Of a stretch of DNA of 6,186 bases, positions 1 to 4,431 are shown piece after piece (the first letter of the stretch is position 1; the number at the start of each line of letters is the position of its first letter). Source of the DNA: Deltaproteobacteria bacterium (GTDB lineage Bacteria > Desulfobacterota > G020345765); assembly GCA_030616835.1 (NCBI GenBank), contig JAUWWP010000181.1, positions 1-6,186 on the forward strand, given 5' to 3'. A program made the position numbers and the translations under genes. The notes under the pieces are model-generated. The model was given only the letters and a program-made list of their open reading frames with translations, did no database searches and was not told the origin of the DNA.

Positions 1-2
1 GG

Positions 3-347
3 CTTGGGCTTCCTTATCGGGTGGTCAGCCTCTGCTCCGGTGATTTAGGCTTTTCCGCAGCCAAAACCTATGACATTGAGGTCTGGCTGCCCGGGCAGAA
101 GGCCTTTCGGGAGATCTCCTCCTGCAGTAATTTCGAGGACTTCCAGGCCCGGAGAGCCAATATCCGTCATCGGGAAAAGCTAAAGGAGAAGCCCCGATTT
201 ATCCATACCCTTAATGGATCAGGCCTGGCAATCGGAAGGACTGTGGTAGCGATACTGGAGAACTACCAGCAGGAAGATGGGGGTGTAATAATTCCCCAGG
301 CCTTGCGGCCTTATATGGGAGGAGTAGAGAGGATCGGTAAGCAGTAA
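3..347 (+). CDS. serS: Seryl-tRNA synthetase, C-terminal part (5' end outside window)
   Basis: This is the C-terminal 114 residues of cytosolic seryl-tRNA synthetase, the class II enzyme that charges tRNA-Ser with serine using ATP. The frame is open from base 3, so the gene begins upstream; the GTG at base 21 is an internal valine codon, not a start. Visible hallmarks are the SGDLGFSAAKTYDIEVWLPG block (fragment residues about 12-31), the REISSCSNFEDFQARR block, and class II motif 3, LNGSGLAIGR (about 70-79), whose arginine contacts ATP. The remaining part, ending in a short basic tail, is normal for the family and the stop at 345-347 appears genuine. Motif 1, motif 2 and the N-terminal coiled-coil tRNA-binding arm are outside the window. 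Two serine tRNA genes follow within about 100 bp, which fits the function. No convincing terminator separates the gene from them. Confidence 0.97.
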   Translation, partial: LGLPYRVVSLCSGDLGFSAAKTYDIEVWLPGQKAFREISSCSNFEDFQARRANIRHREKLKEKPRFIHTLNGSGLAIGRTVVAILENYQQEDGGVIIPQALRPYMGGVERIGKQ

Positions 348-359
348 TTAGCCGCACGG

Positions 360-436
360 CTCAATAATTACTGCAAAAGGAAAGGGAAAATAACTTTGCA
401 ATTTGCATTTTGCAATCTTCATTTTGCAATATTGAG
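360..436. repeat. 14-bp periodic TTTGCAAT repeats within an inverted repeat
   Basis: The octamer TTTGCAAT occurs three times at exact 14-bp spacing (395-402, 409-416, 423-430). The first two 14-base units, TTTGCAATTTGCAT and TTTGCAATCTTCAT, differ at two positions. The array end (422-436) is also complementary to 360-378 (CTCAATA, a 5-base interruption, then TGCAAAA), so the spacer between serS and the first tRNA can fold back. Its function is unknown. It could be a regulatory site for the tRNA genes or simply expanded simple-sequence DNA. No good promoter hexamer pair is visible here. Confidence 0.7.
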
Positions 437-441
437 TAGTT

Positions 442-527
442 GGAGGGATGGCCGAGTGGTTGAAGGCGGCGGTCTTGAAAACCGTTGGGCGAAAGCCTCG
501 TGGGTTCGAATCCTACTCCCTCCGCCA
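442..527 (+). tRNA. tRNA-Ser, anticodon TGA
   Basis: A complete 86-base class II tRNA with an encoded CCA end. The acceptor stem pairs GGAGGGA (442-448) with TCCCTCC (517-523), followed by discriminator G524 and CCA 525-527. The anticodon loop CTTGAAA (474-480) carries anticodon TGA at 476-478, reading UCA and related UCN codons. The D-arm (GGCCGAGTGGTTGAAGGC) is typical of serine tRNAs, the variable arm folds as GGGC-GAAA-GCCT, and the T-arm is GTGGG-TTCGAAT-CCTAC. The long variable arm and discriminator G are identity elements for seryl-tRNA synthetase, encoded immediately upstream. Confidence 0.98.
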
Positions 528-549
528 AGAGTTTAATTAGCAATTACTT

Positions 550-565
550 CCAATCACTTGATTGG
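550..565. other. Small perfect hairpin before the second tRNA
   Basis: CCAATC (550-555) pairs perfectly with GATTGG (560-565) around an ACTT loop, ending two bases before the next tRNA. There is no T-tract, so it is not an intrinsic terminator. It could be a processing structure in a joint tRNA transcript, but a six-pair hairpin can also occur by chance. Confidence 0.35.
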
Positions 566-567
566 CG

Positions 568-660
568 GGAGAGGTGGCCGAGTTGGCTGAAGGCAACCGC
601 CTGCTAAGCGGTTGAAGGGGTAAAACTCTTCCGTGGGTTCGAATCCCACCCTCTCCGCCA
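568..660 (+). tRNA. tRNA-Ser, anticodon GCT
   Basis: A complete 93-base class II tRNA with an encoded CCA end. The acceptor stem pairs GGAGAGG (568-574) with CCTCTCC (650-656), then G657 and CCA 658-660. The anticodon stem-loop ACCGC-CTGCTAA-GCGGT places anticodon GCT at 603-605, reading AGC and AGU. The long variable arm (GAAG...CTTC) and perfect T-stem (GTGGG/CCCAC) support a functional serine tRNA. It lies 40 bp after the TGA tRNA and is probably co-transcribed with it. Its last 16 bases are duplicated downstream at 745-760, so its 3' end is also one edge of a repeat structure. Confidence 0.98.
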
Positions 661-760
661 TCCTTCGCCAAGGCTACGGAATGGCGAGATAAAAATAGAA
701 GCTGAGAGGGAGTAATAGGTATTCCGTAGCTTTAGCGAAGGATACCCACCCTCTCCGCCA
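645..760. repeat. 16-bp direct duplication of the tRNA-Ser 3' end
   Basis: The 16-mer CCCACCCTCTCCGCCA ends the GCT tRNA at 645-660 and recurs identically at 745-760, exactly 100 bp later. The second copy has no tRNA body. Duplicated tRNA 3' ends are a known mark of tRNA-targeted integration, and direct repeats also flank transposed elements. Here the copies enclose only an 82-bp inverted-repeat element plus a 2-base spacer, with no integrase in the window. The duplication is directly visible; its mechanism is inference. Confidence 0.9.
661..742. mobile_element. 82-bp inverted-repeat element abutting tRNA-Ser (MITE/REP-like)
   Basis: The 22-bp left arm at 661-682 (TCCTTCGCC...GCTACGGAAT) is complementary to the right arm at 721-742 with two mismatches, one of which would be a G-U pair in RNA. 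The 38-base centre is AT-rich and non-coding. The left arm begins directly after the tRNA CCA. A strong palindrome inside a direct duplication suggests a small non-autonomous mobile or dispersed repeat. It could alternatively act as an RNA hairpin at the tRNA transcript end, although no T-tract follows. Copy number elsewhere in the genome would decide this. Confidence 0.6.
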
Positions 761-1210
761 GTCTTTACTCTCATCAAAACCGAGATGAAAAAAGGGAAGT
801 ATCTCAGTAAACAGTAAAAACTCAATCTTATGAAAGATATTTGGATAGAAAAGTTATTGATGCGAAAATTACATCGTGAAGATAAGAGTTTTGATGAGCG
901 TGAATTACACTCCGTTATTCTTTATGCTAATCAAAATTGTGTCTGAATGGAAGTGCAAAAAATCCAAGTGGTGAAGTGAAACAAATATGGAAGATAAGAT
1001 AATAGAGATCTTAAGAAAAAATAAAGCAAAATATAAAAGTACCAAGATTTGGAAATAAGCGATATTTTGCCATTGTGGTTGCAAAACATGGTTATTTTAC
1101 TGGGTTTTGAAATTAGAATGGCAAAACTTTGTTGTATTTGTATGTTCAAAATAAGGAAATTTTAGCTAGATTTGCCGCTATAGTAACAAAATATGGAGTG
1201 AAGGGGATTT
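761..1210. other. AT-rich intergenic stretch, no convincing gene
   Basis: This region is markedly AT-rich and holds only short open frames. The longest on the + strand that I noted are 830-946 (38 residues, starting MKDIWIEKLLMRK) and 987-1058 (23 residues, starting MEDKIIEILRKNK). Neither has a recognisable Shine-Dalgarno sequence or family signature; they may be chance or gene residue. A minus-strand frame (931-1149) is rich in Ile, Ser and Phe and looks like AT-bias translation. A weak -10-like TATAGT at 1179-1184 lacks a convincing -35 but is placed where a promoter for the following cupin gene would be expected. Confidence 0.5.
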
Positions 1211-1630
1211 GTGGTAATTTTTAGGAAAAAAGGAAAGGCTAAACGACACAAAATACAAAATCGTAAATTAATCAAATCCCGATCTGCCTCCGGAGGGTCA
1301 CCGCCCTGGGGGGAATGGAGGGTTCTGGAGAAGGGCGATGGCTTTAAAGTGAAGAGAATCGATGTCCTTCCGGGCAATAGGTTAAGCTACCAGAAGCACT
1401 GCAAGCGGGATGAGCACTGGGTGCTGGTCAGAGGGAAGGCAAAAGTGACCCTGGAGGGTAAGGAGCATATCCTGGAGACAGGAGAGGTGATTGATATTCC
1501 CCGGGAGGCCCTACACCGGATTGAGAATATCGGGAAGGATTTACTCAGCTTCATTGAGATCTCAATGGGTGGTTATATTGAAGAGGACGACATCGTCCGG
1601 GTGGAAGATGATTATGGGAGGGCAGGCTAA
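1211..1630 (+). CDS. Stand-alone type II phosphomannose isomerase-family cupin
   Basis: This 139-residue protein matches the C-terminal cupin domain of bifunctional ManC/AlgA-type enzymes, which interconvert mannose-6-phosphate and fructose-6-phosphate using a bound metal. The PWGEW motif typical of the domain start is at residues 32-36. Likely metal-site residues are Q61, H63 and E68 in LSYQKHCKRDEHW and H102 in ALHRIEN; position 64 is Cys where many relatives have His. A glycine-rich beta-barrel core (VRGKAKVTLEGKEHILETGEVIDIP) follows. The GTG start at 1211 is preceded by AAGGGG four bases upstream and is the only reasonable in-frame start. It gives a lysine/arginine-rich extension of about 31 residues before the domain. 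The end overlaps the guanylyltransferase gene by 17 bp, implying translational coupling and joint GDP-mannose supply. Isomerase activity is inferred; some stand-alone cupins of this family are not characterised. Confidence 0.87.
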   Translation: MVIFRKKGKAKRHKIQNRKLIKSRSASGGSPPWGEWRVLEKGDGFKVKRIDVLPGNRLSYQKHCKRDEHWVLVRGKAKVTLEGKEHILETGEVIDIPREALHRIENIGKDLLSFIEISMGGYIEEDDIVRVEDDYGRAG

Positions 1631-2717
1631 AAGAAGCAATATCTATGCAGTGATAATGGCTGGGGGCTACGGAACCAGGTTCTGGCCAGCGAGCAGGGAG
1701 AAGATTCCCAAGCAGTTCCTGACCATTACCGGGTCCCGAACCCTGATTGAGGAGACCTTCTTGCGGATCTCCCCGATTATCAAGAAGGGACAGGTTTATC
1801 TGGTGGTAAATCGCCTCCATCGGAGGCTGACCGAGAAGATCTTCCAAAGATTTGGGGTTAAGGTTCTTGATGAGCCTGCCCTTCGCAATACTGCGGCCAG
1901 TATCGGCCTGGCCGCAATCCATATCAGGAAGGAGGCAGGAGAGGTTCCACTGGCAATTCTGCCCGCCGACCACTTTATCGCCGACGAGGAGGGGTTCAGA
2001 AATGTCCTGAGAGCAGGGATCAGTCTGGTAGAAAAGGGCGGGATCGCTACCATCGGAATTACCCCCACCCGGGCAGAGACTGGATACGGCTATATCCGGA
2101 AGGGAAGGAAGCTAACTAAGGTTATGGGTTGTGAGGCCTTCCAGGTGGAGAAATTCGTAGAAAAGCCCGACCAGGAGACTGCCCGCAGGTATCTCAAAAG
2201 TGGGGACTACCTGTGGAACGGGGGAATCTTTCTTTTTACGACGGAGACCATCATTGAGGAAATAAGACGTTATTTACCGGGGCTATATCAGGGACTTCAA
2301 GCCATTGAGGGGGCAATTGGCACCAGGAAATACAGAAAGCTGGTGGAAGAGGTTTACCGGGATCTGGACAATATATCTATTGATTATGGAGTTATGGAGA
2401 GAACCGAGGCCCCGGTTTATACCCTGCCGGGTAGATTTGGCTGGAGCGATATCGGAAGCTGGAGCTCACTTTACGATCTGAACCGGGATCGGTTCGACAG
2501 GAAGGGAAACCTCCTCGATGGTAAAGGGCTCATCCTTGAGACTGAAAATACATTTGTCTATTCCAATTCCGGGAGGCTCGTCAGCACCTTAGGATTAAAG
2601 GATCTGCTGATTGTGGATACCCCGGATGCCCTACTGGTGGCTGACAAGCGAAGATCCCAGGAGGTCAGGAAGATAATCGGAGAGCTAAAGAAAAGGGGTT
2701 GGAAGAAGTGGTTATAA
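1614..2717 (+). CDS. manC: Mannose-1-phosphate guanylyltransferase (GDP-mannose pyrophosphorylase)
   Basis: This 367-residue nucleotidyltransferase makes GDP-mannose from mannose-1-phosphate and GTP in the cytoplasm, supplying GDP-mannose and derived sugars for surface polysaccharide. Visible motifs are the N-terminal nucleotide-binding signature AGGYGTRFWPASREKIPKQF (about residues 16-35), ILPADH (115-120) with a likely metal-binding Asp, TGYGYI (156-161), FVEKPD (181-186), WNGGIF (201-206), and SIDYGVME...GWSDIGSW (255-283). The length suits a single-domain enzyme; the C-terminal isomerase domain of fused ManC proteins is absent and is instead encoded separately just upstream. I prefer ATG 1614, which has GGAAG six bases upstream; ATG 1608 is possible, and the open frame back to 1491 is only overlap with the cupin gene. 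The overlap indicates operon expression with the cupin. A sugar-1-phosphate guanylyltransferase for another sugar is possible but less likely. Confidence 0.93.
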   Translation: MGGQAKRSNIYAVIMAGGYGTRFWPASREKIPKQFLTITGSRTLIEETFLRISPIIKKGQVYLVVNRLHRRLTEKIFQRFGVKVLDEPALRNTAASIGLAAIHIRKEAGEVPLAILPADHFIADEEGFRNVLRAGISLVEKGGIATIGITPTRAETGYGYIRKGRKLTKVMGCEAFQVEKFVEKPDQETARRYLKSGDYLWNGGIFLFTTETIIEEIRRYLPGLYQGLQAIEGAIGTRKYRKLVEEVYRDLDNISIDYGVMERTEAPVYTLPGRFGWSDIGSWSSLYDLNRDRFDRKGNLLDGKGLILETENTFVYSNSGRLVSTLGLKDLLIVDTPDALLVADKRRSQEVRKIIGELKKRGWKKWL

Positions 2718-2718
2718 G

Positions 2719-2781
2719 GCTTGTCCTGAGCCATGTCCTGAGGAACTCGAAGGGCTGTCGAAGGAATTGAGGCACCTTCGG
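2719..2781. repeat. Repeat-rich palindromic spacer (TGTCCTGAG / TCGAAGG units)
   Basis: The spacer between the guanylyltransferase and dehydrogenase genes contains TGTCCTGAG twice (2722-2730 and 2734-2742, 12-bp period) and TCGAAGG twice (2747-2753 and 2758-2764). The second TCGAAGG can pair with CCTTCGG (2775-2781) around a 10-base loop, just before the dehydrogenase ribosome-binding site. Such CCTGAG...GTCGAAGG sequences resemble dispersed intergenic palindromes often met in environmental bacterial genomes (from memory, not checked). It is likely non-coding. Confidence 0.65.
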
Positions 2782-2797
2782 AGAGAGGAGATAGGAA

Positions 2798-3943
2798 GTG
2801 GAAATAACACCTTTTGCTGAAGAACATCGGATCTTTAGAGCCACCCTGCGCAAATTCATTGAGCGGGAGATCAGCCCCCATGTGGAAAGATGGGAGGAGG
2901 AAGAGTATTTTCCTGATGAGCTTTTTCGCAAGATGGGGAAGGAAGGTTTCCTGGGAACAATGATCCCCACAAAGTACGAGGGGGCGGGTGGAGACTACCT
3001 GAGTGGTGCCGTCCTGGCCGAGGAGATGAGCAGGTGCGGTGCCGCTGGGGTCAGTGCCGGGATCACAATGCATGCACTGATTGTCCTTCCGGCCCTGGCC
3101 AAGCTGGCCAATGAGGAACAGGGAAAGCGTTTTATTATCCCGGGGGTTCGGGGTGAGAAAATCGGCGCTCTGGCGCTAACCGAACCCGAGGCTGGTTCGG
3201 ATCTGGCGGCAATCAGGAGCCGAGCGCGGCGAGAAAATGAGGAGTATATCCTTAACGGCTCGAAGCTCTTCATCACCAATGGCTGCCGGGCTGATTTCCT
3301 CCTGGTCCTCTGCAAAACCGATGAGGAGCAAGGCTACTCTAGATTTACTACGCTGATTGTTGAGAAAGGAATGAAGGGATTTGAAAAGCCCCGAAAGCTA
3401 AAGAAAGTCCTGTGGCACTCCTCCGATACCGCCGAGATGTTCTTTGATCAGCTCCGGATGCCGGTGGCCAACCGCCTGGGGCAGGAAGGAGAGGGATTCG
3501 CCAATGCCATGGTTAACCTGGAATGGGAACGGCTGCTCATGGCTCTGGGTTCGGTTGCGGGGGCTCAGCGGAGTCTTGATGCCACTATCGACTATGTTCG
3601 GGAGCGAAAAGCATTCGGGAGACCCTTGGTGAAGTTTCAGCTTACCCGACACAAGATTGCCGATCTGGCTACCCGGATTGAGGCCGCCCGCAGCCTTACC
3701 TACTACTGTCTGATGATGCTCCAGCAGGGACTGAACTGCACCCGGGAGGCATCAATGGCGAAATACTATGCCACGGAGATGGCGAAGAGGGTGGCAGATG
3801 AATGCGTGCAAATGTACGGAGGATACGGGTTGATGATGGAATATCCGATCCAGAGGTTCTGGCGGGATGCTCGGATTGGGACGATTGGCGGGGGGACATC
3901 TGAGATCATGCGAGAGATAATCGCCAGAACGATGGACTTATAG
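2798..3943 (+). CDS. Acyl-CoA dehydrogenase (LCAD/isovaleryl-type active site)
   Basis: This 381-residue FAD flavoprotein of normal family length should catalyse alpha,beta-dehydrogenation of an acyl-CoA and pass electrons to electron-transfer flavoprotein. The GTG start at 2798 has AGGAG at 2786-2790, seven bases upstream. Order: N-terminal helical domain (about 1-120), the family signature LTEPEAGSD (127-135) in the middle beta domain, and the C-terminal helical domain with RKAFGRPLVKFQ (270-281) and QMYGGYGLMMEYPIQRFWRD (338-357). In medium-chain enzymes the catalytic Glu lies in a YEGT motif; here that site is Gly365 (IGGGTSEI). Glu244 in NLEWERLLMA lies at the alternative catalytic position used by long-chain and isovaleryl-CoA dehydrogenases, so the enzyme is probably active. 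Substrate cannot be fixed from sequence. Beta-oxidation or branched-chain amino acid breakdown is likely; a role in the neighbouring polysaccharide locus is unsupported. Confidence 0.95.
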   Translation: MEITPFAEEHRIFRATLRKFIEREISPHVERWEEEEYFPDELFRKMGKEGFLGTMIPTKYEGAGGDYLSGAVLAEEMSRCGAAGVSAGITMHALIVLPALAKLANEEQGKRFIIPGVRGEKIGALALTEPEAGSDLAAIRSRARRENEEYILNGSKLFITNGCRADFLLVLCKTDEEQGYSRFTTLIVEKGMKGFEKPRKLKKVLWHSSDTAEMFFDQLRMPVANRLGQEGEGFANAMVNLEWERLLMALGSVAGAQRSLDATIDYVRERKAFGRPLVKFQLTRHKIADLATRIEAARSLTYYCLMMLQQGLNCTREASMAKYYATEMAKRVADECVQMYGGYGLMMEYPIQRFWRDARIGTIGGGTSEIMREIIARTMDL

Positions 3944-4176
3944 ATAGTAATTGTCTTCCGAGTTTTTCGGCAAACTCACTGACCAACAAATCACCTTACC
4001 AAAGGTCACTTGGAAACTTGCCTTCTTACTGTTCCCGGGATCTTAGTCCTCCACCTTCCCCGGCAATTCCTCCTCAGGCTCGGAGAGTTTTCTTCAGGAG
4101 TTTCCTCGTTTTTTTAGTAAAGAGTGGATAGGGAGCTTTTGAATGACTTTTGGGGAAAGTCCTAAGTTTTCTTAAA
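3944..4176. other. Intergenic stretch after the dehydrogenase, no gene seen
   Basis: No open frame with family resemblance was found. Two weak hairpins occur. GAGTTT (3960-3965) pairs with AAACTC (3972-3977) around TTCGGC, without a T-tract. AGGA (4096-4099) pairs with TCCT (4103-4106), followed by seven Ts (4109-4115). The second is the only terminator-like candidate for the upstream operon, but its four-pair stem is too short to trust. The region ends where the promoter for the exporter begins. Confidence 0.5.
4096..4115 (+). terminator. Weak candidate intrinsic terminator
   Basis: A four-pair stem (AGGA/TCCT, three-base loop) is followed within two bases by seven Ts. The T-tract and its place between the dehydrogenase and the next promoter are right, but the stem is much shorter than in efficient terminators. 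Confidence 0.22.
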
Positions 4177-4205
4177 TTGACATATCTCGTGAATTTTCTT
4201 ATACT
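4177..4205 (+). promoter_or_regulatory. Near-consensus sigma70-type promoter
   Basis: A perfect -35 hexamer TTGACA (4177-4182) is followed by a 17-base spacer and TATACT (4200-4205), matching TATAAT at five of six positions. Transcription would start near 4212 and run into the short fragments and then the Wzm/Wzt exporter, giving an untranslated or mini-ORF leader of about 220 bases. Hexamer quality and ideal spacing make this the most convincing promoter in the window. It suggests the exporter operon is transcribed separately from the genes upstream. Confidence 0.72.
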
Positions 4206-4224
4206 GAGCTAAGGGGTTTTGCCT

Positions 4225-4344
4225 TTGACAACTCACAGTCTATCCATTACTAATAACTCCCTGCTTAAGAAACAATCGGTCAGGCTGCAGCTTGAGGCAG
4301 TGGGGGAGACCTTAGGGGTTGATGGATGCGAGAGAATTGCTTAA
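4225..4344 (+). pseudogene. Possible 5' remnant of a gene (39 codons, methyltransferase-like start?)
   Basis: A TTG-started frame encodes 39 residues (LTTHSLSITN, then NSLLKKQSVR and LQLEAVGETLG...). It lies just downstream of the promoter, with AAGGGG about nine bases before the TTG. The stretch LLKKQSVRLQLEAVGETLG looks like a charged amphipathic helix of the sort that precedes the SAM-binding domain in some methyltransferases, but no glycine-rich SAM motif follows because the frame stops. I read it as a truncated gene start. A chance or leader ORF is also possible; the family suggestion is tentative. Confidence 0.3.
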
Positions 4345-4424
4345 TTTTTGATAGCCCCTTAATTGAGAAGGAGGAGATTGAAGAGGTAGTTGCTGCTTTA
4401 CATTTCATAAAATACATAAATTGA
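4326..4424 (+). pseudogene. Possible N-terminal remnant resembling DegT/DnrJ/EryC1 aminotransferases
   Basis: An ATG-started frame encodes 32 residues including SPLIEKEEIEEVVAAL (residues 10-25). This resembles the beginning of DegT-family sugar aminotransferases, where a P-L/S-x-x-x-x-E-E-I-x-x-V-V-x-x-L pattern precedes the first helix. After AAL the similarity stops and the frame ends at 4422-4424, with none of the PLP-binding body. It overlaps the preceding fragment by 19 bases in another frame. Sugar aminotransferases are common in polysaccharide loci, so a deletion remnant is plausible. Resemblance over 16 residues is weak evidence. Confidence 0.33.
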
Positions 4425-4431
4425 GGTATGC

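Noticed and set aside
350..361. AGCC-GCAC-GGCT hairpin as a serS terminator
   Set aside because: The stem is only four pairs and no T-tract follows.
645..760. CRISPR array or integron attC site reading of the repeats
   Set aside because: There are only two direct copies, one of which is the tRNA end, no spacer series, and I saw no attC-type core sites or integrase.
361..825. Minus-strand open frames over the tRNAs containing GVGFEPTR and GWDSNPR peptides
   Set aside because: These peptides are translations of the antisense strand of serine tRNA T-arms and acceptor ends, a well-known annotation artefact. The tRNA genes explain the sequence.
931..1149. Minus-strand 72-residue frame
   Set aside because: It is rich in Ile, Phe, Ser and Leu as expected from AT-rich DNA, with no domain, no clear ribosome-binding site and no partner gene.
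761..1210. Toxin-antitoxin pair from the short frames at 830-946 and 987-1058
   Set aside because: Both are too short, lack ribosome-binding sites and show no recognisable toxin or antitoxin motif.
1551..2068. Two minus-strand frames opposite the guanylyltransferase
   Set aside because: They are shadows of a gene with unmistakable motifs on the + strand.
2558..3899. Several minus-strand frames and one + frame overlapping the acyl-CoA dehydrogenase
   Set aside because: All overlap a complete family-length dehydrogenase in another frame and show no family signature.
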